Shown here: in pieces, positions 9,501 to 15,047 of the stretch
How positions within the stretch are numbered: position 1 is the stretch's first letter
How the letters are laid out: the number at the start of each line of letters is the position of its first letter
Assembly (NCBI GenBank): GCA_016182965.1
Contig: JACPFM010000181.1
Span: 1-49,336, forward strand
Length of the DNA stretch: 49,336 bases
Origin: Deltaproteobacteria bacterium
GTDB lineage: Bacteria; Myxococcota_A; Polyangia; Polyangiales; JADJMO01
Direction of reading: 5' to 3'
The notes under the pieces: model-generated
Databases searched by the model: none
Told to the model about the DNA's origin: nothing
The model's input: only the letters and a program-made list of their open reading frames with translations
Translations under genes and position numbers: made by a program

Positions 9501-10606
9501 TAGGCGAGCCAGTCGTGCTGCGCGTCGGTCCCGTTGGGCGCGCCGGCCGTAACGGCGTTGATCGCCCTCGTGAAGCTCATGGTGGTTGCGTAGTTGCTCA
9601 GGCACCACGAGTCGGCCGTCGTGACGTTGGCGACGTAGACGGTGGAGTGCGGCGCGACGCTGCGCCAGGGCGCGGTCGTCACGTGGGTATTCTTGATCAA
9701 GCCCGTCGTGACGCGTGTGTGCTCGTCGGCCGTTCCGCTCGGATCCGCGGTGAGCGCGACGTCGAGGTACGCGTAGCTGTCGGGCCTCGTGAGCTCCTTG
9801 ATGCAGATCCTGCCGGTCCCCGTCGCGAGGGTGTGCGCCTCCGCCAGCCGAATGGACGGTCCCCACTGGGACGCCGTGCCCCAGGGCGATCCGGTGGCCT
9901 CGCCCGGGTAGCGATCGGTGCCGAGCTGAGCGATCTGCGGGAGCGCCTCGATCGCGCGAACCTGCGCCGCGGTCAGCCGCGCGCGGACGAGCGGGCCGCC
10001 GCGGTCGCCGAGCTCGGCCTCGGGCGCGTTCGTCGCGAGCCACTTGCGGATCGGGGTGAGCTTCGCGTCGAGCGCTGCATCGATCTTCGCGCGGTGGGCT
10101 GCCTGCGCAGATTCGCTGCGCGCGAGCTCCGCGCGATCGCTGGGCTCGATCGGGACGTCCGCCCAGATCCAGACCCACGCGCGCTCGCCTTCCGGAGCCG
10201 CAGCGACCCAGGCGTGAAGGTCCGGGCGGAGCTTGCCGTACTTCGCCCGGACGGTCGCGTGCTCGGCGTCGAAGAGCTTCTTCTCGTCCACGAGCTTGCC
10301 GGTCGCGTCGATCGTGACGACCGGAAAGCTCCCGTCAGGCGCGCGCAGCTTCGCCGAGGCGGCCACGACCTTCGTCTCGGGCAGGTTGAGTCGCGCGCTG
10401 TGCAGCACCTCGCACGCGGGGCACAAGGCCGCGGCCCGGAAGTCGTCCTGCGAGAACAACCCCGCGTCGACGCTGAGCGCCTGGCTGGCGGAGCCCACGG
10501 GCTCACCCGCGTCGGCGAGGCTGTCCCGAGAGTCTGGTCCGCACGACAGCGCGAACGAGGTGATGACTGCGGCGAGGGTCCACGTCGTGATCGTGTTCGC
10601 TCTCAT
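518..10606 (-). CDS. Giant teneurin-like RHS/YD-repeat lipoprotein with subtilase-like N-terminus
   Basis: 3362 residues. The N-terminus is a lipoprotein signal peptide (lipobox FALSC, Cys22), so it is probably surface anchored. Domains in order: subtilase-like fold about 240-480 with the Ser motif GTSAATALVAG near 458; a Cys-rich EGF-like region about 668-1228 with repeated CxSGxCxxGVCC units; FN3-like about 1233-1320; carboxypeptidase-regulatory-like about 1369-1452; a linker with CPTC; NHL-like propeller repeats about 1895-2242; YD repeats about 2280-3120; and an RHS core about 3134-3235 (LTDHLGSVR, FGARDYHPETGRW, NLYGYCKADPVNLVD). After the core come about 120 unique residues with a hydrophobic Pro-rich stretch and two CxxxC pairs near the end. 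RHS proteins use a YD shell to enclose or deliver a variable C-terminal domain. A Gly/Asp/Ala linker interrupts the YD region near 2775-2800. The subtilase Asp and oxyanion Asn are not evident, so protease activity is doubtful. The stop overlaps the next gene by ATGA. Confidence 0.93.
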   Translation of the reverse strand: MRANTITTWTLAAVITSFALSCGPDSRDSLADAGEPVGSASQALSVDAGLFSQDDFRAAALCPACEVLHSARLNLPETKVVAASAKLRAPDGSFPVVTIDATGKLVDEKKLFDAEHATVRAKYGKLRPDLHAWVAAAPEGERAWVWIWADVPIEPSDRAELARSESAQAAHRAKIDAALDAKLTPIRKWLATNAPEAELGDRGGPLVRARLTAAQVRAIEALPQIAQLGTDRYPGEATGSPWGTASQWGPSIRLAEAHTLATGTGRICIKELTRPDSYAYLDVALTADPSGTADEHTRVTTGLIKNTHVTTAPWRSVAPHSTVYVANVTTADSWCLSNYATTMSFTRAINAVTAGAPNGTDAQHDWLAYGAWPPVLVVASAGRIDPGTPGAYYVANRGFNGLVVGGVSDTNTGDRSDDTWHTESAWGNPLTAHGDYELPHVAAPANGLSAANATLTGTSAATALVAGISSLIEARDSVLGWQPMQKRAIIMATATGRADQPALTGLPSGEHKIGTGVVDAYQATQLASPAYAVSASGYVTAEHGRTALDLYFPSSFGSDSYLTPKWKARAARNGRLRVVITWKATANCPPTGCTSATIDADLDLHLFKKTDGSWTTTTGVSCYSSTWDSPYELCDVPVVQDDEYMIGVKKYANNTTWTSLALAWYHYQLPSGTACTLSTECASATCSAGRCTCATDSDCPDRRCVSSQCTPKLALGAGCTNAAECASGICTEGVCCNSACTATCYACTAARKGWGVDGACEPIDQGVVPPSGCQPASCSAGVMTRAEVCDGDGACMSDGTTSCGAYQCATWNTCASSCTSDAGCKSGYWCNAPACVAKKNTGLSCVEGRECLSGSCVEGVCCNEACVGTCRSCLASKTGSADGFCSGITNGTDPDGECAAQACSAGTLSYKWVCDGAGACRSNSSISCAPYTCATASTCGTTCANDGGCTSTHYCAGSSCVAKKANGATCAAANECTSGSCVDGVCCDEACAGTCVACSAAKKGSGTDGECGPIANGTNPDDECARRSCLNGVATNAEVCDGGGACRSNGITPCGGFQCGGDDLCRTACADDAGCMSTYWCNAAACVPKKANGVGCGAGRECSSGQCVDGVCCNSACSAQCAACDAAGSIGTCTTISGTVHGVRPACAGSGACGSLCDGVNAEACTYPTVGTSCSDSNLCNGAETCDGGGSCLPGAPLVIDDSDDCTTDSCDPATGEIAHAPVLTGTCGERIAPTWPATASLTWTQLSPTSAHLTWAAATHLVAIAGYRVLRDDVPVATLAASTLAWDATDLTTGTAYRFRVEAFAASSADTTTGPRAIVAVATPLSAPAEAASSSTVSTGLQESTGFLYSGSDPVQKGVTAGEVKADRACVLRGRVADLAGAALAGARVEILGHTELGYTLSRTDGMYDLVVNGGGRVTVRISLLDHVTVQRTVDTEVLQWVRVPEVVLTPKDAAREVTLGGSSWVVAESTPVDDATPSPLPGDGERHATLLFQPGTVAKRVTDGSASSLPSPTMHVRATEVTRAGLAGMPGELPANVAFTYAISLDVDEAAGADRVVFVDSAGSPKPVVFYVNAVVGFPAGSVAPLGYYDPKKATWVAYDNGLVVKLVSVDAGKAMLDVTGDGVADADSVLDGHGISVAERQQLAGRHAAGSLLWRVALPHFSTWDINWGVVPPAGATPPKPKPIAGTTPDPCPTCGSIVLSENQVLGERLPIAGTPLTLEYWSDRVEGYRRGYTAQVRISEGAMPTDVRRAIVEWHVAGRVFTQTFGPGPDQVAVFTWDGRDAYGRKIYGRQPLKVRVGYVYAASYGTTSLFGYNAGGMISGVRNGGSSGGGIAATSIAEGPAKEYSDELTFWAEWRGGIGVLPSKGQGLGAWDFGQHHSFDKASRTLVMGTGERRRLDGVNDLVMQRLTTEVARAVVRTSAGVIYFIDAAGTSIRKLEGSPPVSTEVVAPSARPSGVDKLDALALDASEQLHVVSDLSHAVLRVDGSSLTTIVGTPGVEGFEPAEGVAPATNAKLRRPTSIAFGPDGSMFIADWGNGCVRRVAPDGLISRYAGAATGSDQVGGVANSSLDGKSALEVKFFVSNTHPLPSALAVGPDGTLFVLMRGDVLDGGASIWRIDPLQRLFRVAGGAGQISGDGGRATEASTWPARIELARNGTLYIRELDSWHGSPALTRLRAISTDGIIQTIGLNGADYLGARDGAVWDGHLQVGDMFAEPTGSLLLAGGGYGIWRISASTDDAAVGLAGTAVPSPDGQQVYLFDSAGRQVSTRDALTGKSRYSFAYDSLDRLASISDLENAVGGDVRPLLRIDHVSATQVDLVARYGQITRLTLDGDRLVGVADPEDIANSRVSRTFTYDAGGLLKTYSEPNGVHRFEWHPTEGTLTKDSNPAGGSLDLLRSSLAGGWRVTLTDGLGLETKYDIEDKTSGTDVGKQLATVFFPDGTSRIRKTTLAGDMAETLVGATVGGTAGATTSSNDTSLVTDPLFGRVAPMKTTARTTGGMTLTTSTASSVTPTGATWLNFSTRTDTTTVHGAFGPVATSDTVITRTLNRTLSSGQFVGGSLVTRTSLGRQTSMNLDSRGRPTKLQIPGVADVDYGWTNGQLTSVTQGSRVTTLNYRTGTGQDGTLESVVDALGRTHSFTEYDLTGRLKKQTLPGGQQTEATYDLAGNLATLKPPGRPLHELGYTAANQLETYKAPLPESGSTTPRVTSYEYDVTRFMTKVTLPDDATIRYTRVTGSPMTGRLDQIFDSRGETKTYSYQASTGHLLSIAAESPAAGGGGDAGTDAEAGVDADAGAPATPGVSLSFGYNGSLPTSTTWTWPVGTPTTTVLESTFDNHFRVVSQKVIAGAASSEVALRYDADGQLATAGPVGSPTMTLTRNQSTATPPVANNGFLTNVLVGSVEDVRTYNTYGELSTYTARVSGGADLLSINYEPTIGATQVLRDSLGRIVKKTESVLGGTTTTVGYVYDTAGRLWKVTNASDQILVEYGYGANGARTTKKVYGTAGVESSATTISAIYDDQDRLKTYDGVTYTYRASGELASKSDGTTYSYDGVGNLREVELSGTTIEYLVDPQNRRVGKIKDGTLERRWVYDGQLRIVGELAGGTLTQYVYATRPNVPEYLLRAGAVYRVLTDHLGSVRLVVKASDGTVMQRMEYDEFGIVNSATEFVASGWDPVPFGFAGGLYDRDTGLVRFGARDYHPETGRWTAKDPIRFAGGDTNLYGYCKADPVNLVDITGRAFAPPLPWFVPWGPIAIPMPLPGFAAGVAGTIGGLFFPTDSPGKPYRYEEPFVPTGQICPAVPKDEDDTAVGDESPDDCTDQCAPYFGRGKRYRAKDGNTYVNGEFSFNAYFVCLGECRGLR

Positions 10607-10724
10607 GGCGCCGTGCCGACGCTACGCCTCGCGAACGGCGCGTTGCACCCACTATTCGCCCACGGAAGACCGGCGGATGACCAAGGTCAGCGGCTCAGCT
10701 TCGCGGCTGGCCGTTTCCGGCCAC

Positions 10725-10750
10725 CGCGTTGGCCGCTTCCGGCCAACGCG
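10725..10750. other. Strong GC hairpin between the RHS gene and the integrase remnant
   Basis: A perfect 10-bp inverted repeat (CGCGTTGGCC and GGCCAACGCG) encloses a 6-nt loop GCTTCC. A near copy of the same unit, TGGCCGTTTCCGGCCACCGCG, lies directly before it, so the stretch is both palindromic and tandemly repeated. There is no T-run, so it is not a typical intrinsic terminator. The surrounding 10607-10880 shows no convincing gene. Confidence 0.45.
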
Positions 10751-10879
10751 GGGCGTCATGCGACCGAATGCGTCGCAAGCCAACGCCGTTCACGGCGGCT
10801 GCCGCAAACGAGCTGGCAGAGGCAGCGAGTGAGCGCCTGCCCGTGACAAGCGCGGCGGCGCCGCACGCGTAGCTGTCCC

Positions 10880-11410
10880 CCCGCGTTCGCGCACGTCGGG
10901 CCAGCCAGGCCCGGGTGGGATGCGGTACCCTGCCGCGAAGTGTCCGCAACCCACACCTGGACCGGCCGGACGCTCGGGCCGCAGTTCGTGGAACGTGATC
11001 CAACGGCGCGTTAGCCAGCGCGTGCAACTCCGGGCGGCTGATCCCCGCGGTGATCGAGTACACGCGCAGGCCCTTCGCAAGATCGTACCGGGCGGCATCG
11101 GGCTCAGCACCCACCTGTGCGACGGCGACCGGCTTCGTCGCGCATCGCCGCGGATGAGCGGGATCAACGTCGGCCCGATCGCAAGCCGGCGGGAACGCTG
11201 GCTCTTGGTCTCGCCGTCCTGGGTTCGGTGGGTGCGAACGACGGAGCGGTGCACGTGCGCGACGCCGTGTTCGAGATCGAGGTCGTACCATCCCAGCGCC
11301 TCGAGCTCTGACGCCCGCAGCACCAGGTAGGTGGCAAGCGTGAACATCCTCCGCCATTGGACGGACACGCCCTCGCACGACACGAGCCGGAGGGGCCTGC
11401 GACGAGGGTC
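10880..11410 (-). pseudogene. Degenerate phage-type tyrosine recombinase (integrase) remnant
   Basis: The catalytic core is recognisable but scattered over frames. One minus-strand frame from about 11400 gives an integrase box I (TLATYLVLRASELEALGW, then DLDLEHG) and the beta-hairpin region with a candidate catalytic Lys (ETKSQRSRRLAIGPTLIPLI). Another frame then carries DLAKGLRVYSITAGISRPEL, and the first frame resumes with ITFHELR, matching the HxLR box. No N-terminal SAM-like DNA-binding domain or C-terminal Tyr box is intact. At least two frame changes are needed, so this is a decayed gene. It sits beside a phage-type repressor, consistent with an old prophage or integrative element. Confidence 0.65.
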
Positions 11411-11514
11411 CGCCGAGCGGACGCCGAGGGTCGGGTCTGACCATCGGCGACTCGCCGACGTTCAGGTGCCGGGGTCGACCGACACTGAACGCCAGCGACC
11501 GATGGTGACCTCGA

Positions 11515-11530
11515 TGTCCGGATCCGGACA
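11515..11530. promoter_or_regulatory. Perfect 16-bp palindrome, left of a pair
   Basis: TGTCCGGATCCGGACA reads identically on both strands. Its centre is 32 bp (about three helical turns) from that of a second perfect 16-bp palindrome at 11547-11562. The pair sits between the integrase remnant and a small plus-strand ORF, about 1.3 kb from the start of the S24 repressor. A repressor operator is plausible but not shown. Confidence 0.4.
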
Positions 11531-11546
11531 CTCCGGGGAGCCAGAC

Positions 11547-11562
11547 CGGTCAGATCTGACCG
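11547..11562. promoter_or_regulatory. Perfect 16-bp palindrome, right of a pair
   Basis: CGGTCAGATCTGACCG is self-complementary over all 16 bases. The two palindromes share size but not sequence, so if both are operators they may bind different proteins. A looser inverted repeat (CGTTCAG and CTGAACG, 11459-11492) lies just upstream. Confidence 0.4.
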
Positions 11563-11659
11563 TCCACGCCAGCAAGCGAGCAGGTGCACGTGCGTCCACG
11601 CTGCGCATGCGCGTCAACGATCCGCGATTCGCGCGCGTACGAAGAGGCACAGTTGGCCG

Positions 11660-11995
11660 GTGATCGGCTCCGAGCCGGTGGGCGGCATCACGACCGACGT
11701 CATCGAAGCCGTGCGCGAAGCGCTCGACGAGAACGTGCAGAGCTCGAAGGTCGCGTGCGCCACCGCACATCTGCAGTGGTCCGCGGCGAAGTCGATCAAC
11801 TTCCACGAACGCACCCCCGAGCAAGGCCGGCGTGATAGCTCGGTGACCTCGCGTGACCGAGCGCTGATCGACGCCGCCTTCCCAGTCCTGCGCTTCACCG
11901 GTCGCCGCAGTGGGAGCGTGCACATGGTCGACACTCGTCGCCAGCCGGACGCGCCCGTCATCGCGCTCCCAGACACCGCTGAGCAGCCGACCTGA
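11660..11995 (+). CDS. Small protein of unknown function in the phage-like remnant
   Basis: 111 residues from a GTG start (MIGSEPVGGITTDVIEAV), with balanced composition and high third-position GC in the plus frame, unlike the Arg/Ala-rich translations of the other frames. The middle (KSINFHERTPEQGR) and the end (HMVDTRRQPDAPVIALPD) match no family I know. No clear ribosome-binding site precedes the start. It lies between the integrase remnant and the convergent repressor gene, so it may be part of the same decayed element. Existence is moderately supported; function is unknown. Confidence 0.35.
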   Translation: MIGSEPVGGITTDVIEAVREALDENVQSSKVACATAHLQWSAAKSINFHERTPEQGRRDSSVTSRDRALIDAAFPVLRFTGRRSGSVHMVDTRRQPDAPVIALPDTAEQPT

Positions 11996-12115
11996 CACGG
12001 GGAACCACGCGAGACGGGCGCGGGTCGCGCTGACCGCTGCACGTCCCGACAGCCTCGGAAGCGTCGCGCTGCAGCAGCTCCGGGTCGAACCCGCGCGTGC
12101 GCCCGCCGCGTCAGA

Positions 12116-12862
12116 TCAGAGCGCACCGCCGCTGGCAAGCACCTCCACCAGCTCCGCGATCACGCGATAGCGTTCGCTTTCCAAGCGCTCGATTTCGATC
12201 GGCTGATGACGCCGGTTCTGCGAGACGAGGCGGAGCCTGGTCCGGCCGTGCACGCGTCGTCGTTCGAGCTTCTTGAGGACGAAGGCGCCGGCGTCGTCGG
12301 GATCCTCGGCGTCGCGGATCTGCACCAGCACGATGCGACCGTCGATCTGACGCGGGGGTGCGCGGAACAGTACCCATGACCCGGCCGGAACCGAAGGCTC
12401 CATCGAGTCGCCGCGGACTTGGGCGACGAACATGCCCGGGGCGAGCCTGGCGCGCGCACGCGGCACGACCCACCGCCCCACCTCCACGGTCGTCGCGTCG
12501 CCCACCGGACCGGCGTCGGCCGTCAAGGTGACGAGCGGAACGCACCGTTTGAAGAGATCGCCGGGCCCAGGCTCGACCTCCTCGAACGCGCCGGTGACCT
12601 GGCGTGACGGGCGGCCCGGTCGCGGGCGCGGCGTCGTCGGCGTGAACAGGAGCGCCGACGGGTGCACACCGAGCTCCTCCGCGAATCTGACGACGGTCTT
12701 CAGCGTCAGGTTCTCGGTTCCCCGCTCGACGGCCTGCACGTATTGCGGGCTCACGCCGAGCCGCTCGGCGAACTGCTCCTGGGTCCACTTCCGCGCGGCT
12801 CGCAGCTCCGCGACGCGATGTCCGACGCGCCGAAGGACGACGTCGGGGTCGATCGTGCGCAC
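12116..12862 (-). CDS. XRE-family repressor with S24 (LexA-like) peptidase domain
   Basis: 248 residues. An N-terminal HTH of the Cro/CI type spans about 10-68 (ELRAARKWTQEQFAERLGVS, then YVQAVERGT). The C-terminal half is an S24 peptidase fold: the nucleophile Ser sits in GDSMEPS (Ser153) and the general-base Lys in AFVLKKL (Lys197 or 198). Proteins of this kind repress phage or integrative-element genes and self-cleave when RecA is activated by DNA damage. The neighbouring integrase is decayed, so the repressor may now be solitary. Domain order and length (about 230-250) are normal. Its own operator is not obvious; the TCCCGGGCCCGGGA palindrome at 12920-12933 is a weak candidate. Confidence 0.88.
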   Translation of the reverse strand: MRTIDPDVVLRRVGHRVAELRAARKWTQEQFAERLGVSPQYVQAVERGTENLTLKTVVRFAEELGVHPSALLFTPTTPRPRPGRPSRQVTGAFEEVEPGPGDLFKRCVPLVTLTADAGPVGDATTVEVGRWVVPRARARLAPGMFVAQVRGDSMEPSVPAGSWVLFRAPPRQIDGRIVLVQIRDAEDPDDAGAFVLKKLERRRVHGRTRLRLVSQNRRHQPIEIERLESERYRVIAELVEVLASGGAL

Positions 12863-13026
12863 CAGGGAAGGTCGTCACGATCGGGCGGCGAGAAACACAG
12901 AGCCATGGCTAGTGGTTGTTCCCGGGCCCGGGATTCCGCGGGCGGACGTTCAGCGGCTGCCGACGAGCTGGGCCCTCGGCGTGCTCGGCCACGACCAGTC
13001 GACGCGCCGACGACGGTCTCCGGACG

Positions 13027-14064
13027 TCACCTGCCTTGCCATTCGAATGTCGCGGTGTCGGAGCCACTCGCGGCGGGGCACAGCAGCGCGATGCGACCGG
13101 GGCCGACTGCTCCGCCACCAAAAGGCATCGGGCAGGCGGTGTTTGGACCCGGAAGCTCGGTCCATCGGCTACCGCTCCACTTGAAGAGCTTCCCGCCCGC
13201 GAACAGGTAGAGCGTCGTCCCGTCGTGCGTCATCCATACCTGGCCGACCTTGGAGCTGTTGGTTTCCGTTGGTGCGTCCGCCTTGTTCTCGCAGGTCGCT
13301 CCGCCGTCCCACAGATAGGTGGCGGCGCCGTCGACCAGCAGGACCTCTTGCGCGTCAGGGCTTGCGGCATGGATGGTGCTTGTCCCGGCCCCGCTCCTGG
13401 TAAGGCAAGGCGTTGAGGACACGATCTCGCTCCAGCCGCTCGCATTCAGAATCCACGCTTTTCTGTTGGCGCTGTCGTTGCAATCTGAACCGCCGATCGC
13501 GAGTGCACCGCCCTTCACGAGCGCAAGCCTGGTTCCGACGAAGCCCTTGCTGGTCGATTGCGGAGGCACGTACTCCTCTTTGCTCCAGGCGCCGCCCGAG
13601 TACTTCCAGGCTTCCGCCCGACATTGAGCCGAGGCGCCGCTGACGGTCCCACCGAGCAGTCGCGCCTCGCGGGCGAGGGTCGCGCCCGCCAACGCTCCGC
13701 CCGGGACCTGTCCGAATGGTGCGGGTGCGAAGTTCGGTGGGTCGCCTTGTGTGATCCGGCTCCACTTGCCCTCGCGGTACTCCCACGTCTCCGAGGCTGT
13801 AGACGACTCCACATTCCCGACGGCCAGCAGCCTGTCGCCGAGAGACGCCACGAGGAACTTGCCGCGAGGCACCGCTGCGCCGGCCTCGGCCTTGATCTCG
13901 ATCCACCCCGCGGTGCCGCCTCCGTCGGCACCGACTCCGCCGCCACAGTCGACGCAATCGACCTTCGTGTACTGGTCGAGACCGCCGATCGAGTTGCACG
14001 ACACGGTGATCGCGACCAGCGACAGAAGCGCGGCGCGCGCCCAAATTCTGAGTTCAGAACGCAC
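13027..14064 (-). CDS. Kelch-like propeller lipoprotein
   Basis: 345 residues. A signal peptide ends in a lipobox (AITVSC, Cys about 23), followed by a Cys pair (VDCVDC) and a Gly/Ala/Asp linker, then repeated units of the type WEYREGKWSRI, AWKYSGGAWS, AWILNASGWSEI and LFKWSGSRWTEL. These resemble kelch blades and suggest a beta-propeller on the outside of the cell. The start overlaps the stop of the upstream gene by 11 bases, so it is the third gene of an operon after a Ser/Thr kinase and a membrane-anchored repeat protein. The binding partner is unknown. Confidence 0.8.
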   Translation of the reverse strand: MRSELRIWARAALLSLVAITVSCNSIGGLDQYTKVDCVDCGGGVGADGGGTAGWIEIKAEAGAAVPRGKFLVASLGDRLLAVGNVESSTASETWEYREGKWSRITQGDPPNFAPAPFGQVPGGALAGATLAREARLLGGTVSGASAQCRAEAWKYSGGAWSKEEYVPPQSTSKGFVGTRLALVKGGALAIGGSDCNDSANRKAWILNASGWSEIVSSTPCLTRSGAGTSTIHAASPDAQEVLLVDGAATYLWDGGATCENKADAPTETNSSKVGQVWMTHDGTTLYLFAGGKLFKWSGSRWTELPGPNTACPMPFGGGAVGPGRIALLCPAASGSDTATFEWQGR

Positions 14065-14992
14065 CGTACACTCCCACGGTTCCGAAGCCGATCGACGGCT
14101 TCATCCACGCGCCATGGGGCGCGGCCTCGGGCCGAGAGGGACGCGAGAGGAGTCCGTAAGTCGCGATTGCCGCTCCGACGCCCGCCACGACGAAGGAGAC
14201 CGTCGACACGTACCCCAGCGTTCGCGAGCTGTCGTAGTCGGCGTGGGTCGGCGGCAGGCACTTGAAGTCGTCGGTGCAACGTGACTTCACCGAGTCGGCC
14301 TGCGACAGCGACATCCAACCGGTGACCGACCCCACCGCGACTCCCACGCCGGCGACCCCCAGTCCGATCCACGTGAGCGTGCTCAGCCCGCCGCCACCGG
14401 TCGGCCGGCCGGCCTCTGCCGGAGTCGTCGCGCTGGCGGATGGACTCGCCGCCGCGCCACCGATGGCGACCGGAACGTCCTTCGTCTCGCCCTCTGCGAC
14501 GGTCACGGAGGCCTTCTTCTGCTTCGATCCGGCGGAGACGATGACGACATGGGTGCCGGGATTCACCTTGTACGGCGCGTCGGGCGGCACCTGGTCCTTG
14601 CCGACGACGACGGTGACCGACGAGGCGCCGGCACCGGAGACCCTGACGGTGATCGAGGGAATGCGCTTGGCGAGATCGGTCGCGAGCGCCGCCGCGTCGT
14701 TGCGCGCCGTCTTGCCCTCGCTCGACTCCTTTGGGTTCACCGGGAGCTTCGTCACTTCGACCGCGACCTCTCGCGCTTCGATCAACTCGCCCAAGGCGAC
14801 GTGCTCCTTCGCGAGATCCAGCCCGATGATCGGCGTGGGAACGAGCGCGTACGCCTGCTTGAGCTTGTCGCGCGCCTCCGCGTGATTGCCCTTGTCGCGC
14901 AGCGCCCGCGCTTCGGCGACGAGCGACTTCGCCGATGCGATGGCCGCGGCCGACGGTTCGGCGTGAGCAGGTGAAGCCCGCGCCACGGCCAA
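14054..14992 (-). CDS. Periplasmic/membrane protein with helical repeat and PEGA-like region
   Basis: The open frame gives 312 residues. Features in order: end of a signal peptide (ARASPAHA, cleavage before EPS); a TPR-like helical region (about 15-70, ARALRDKGNHAEARDKLKQA and ALGELIEARE); a PEGA-like beta region (about 110-170, ITVRVSGAGASSVTVVVG); a Thr/Pro/Gly linker; and two C-terminal membrane segments (about 203-225 and 262-285) around a segment with two Cys. Such proteins commonly follow kinases in Polyangiales. The only in-frame starts are TTG (14992), a CTG, or a later GTG; an upstream ATG at 15047 is in another frame. The signal peptide therefore appears cut by a one-base shift near 15010. 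Confidence 0.75.
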   Translation of the reverse strand: MAVARASPAHAEPSAAAIASAKSLVAEARALRDKGNHAEARDKLKQAYALVPTPIIGLDLAKEHVALGELIEAREVAVEVTKLPVNPKESSEGKTARNDAAALATDLAKRIPSITVRVSGAGASSVTVVVGKDQVPPDAPYKVNPGTHVVIVSAGSKQKKASVTVAEGETKDVPVAIGGAAASPSASATTPAEAGRPTGGGGLSTLTWIGLGVAGVGVAVGSVTGWMSLSQADSVKSRCTDDFKCLPPTHADYDSSRTLGYVSTVSFVVAGVGAAIATYGLLSRPSRPEAAPHGAWMKPSIGFGTVGVYGAF

Positions 14993-15047
14993 GGCGCTCG
15001 CCAGCCATCACCGCGAGGACGGCCCTGCTAGAAGATGTTCGGGTCAT
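14993..15047 (-). pseudogene. Frameshifted 5' end of the repeat-protein gene (signal peptide N-region)
   Basis: An ATG at 15047 overlaps the end of the kinase gene by 20 bases and reads MTRTSSSRAVLAVMAG, which begins like a signal peptide but then becomes Arg-rich. Dropping one G of the GG at about 15005-15007 joins MTRTSSSRAVLAVM to LASALAVARASPAHA, a textbook Sec signal with an AHA cleavage site. Either the gene is really shifted or the sequence has a one-base error here. Confidence 0.55.

Noticed and set aside
10233..10832. 199-codon plus-strand frame across the RHS start
   Set aside because: Overlaps the signal-peptide region of the RHS gene on the other strand and has no coding features.
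12920..12933. TCCCGGGCCCGGGA palindrome near the S24 repressor
   Set aside because: All-GC core in GC-rich DNA; a 14-bp palindrome of this composition can arise by chance and there is no second copy.
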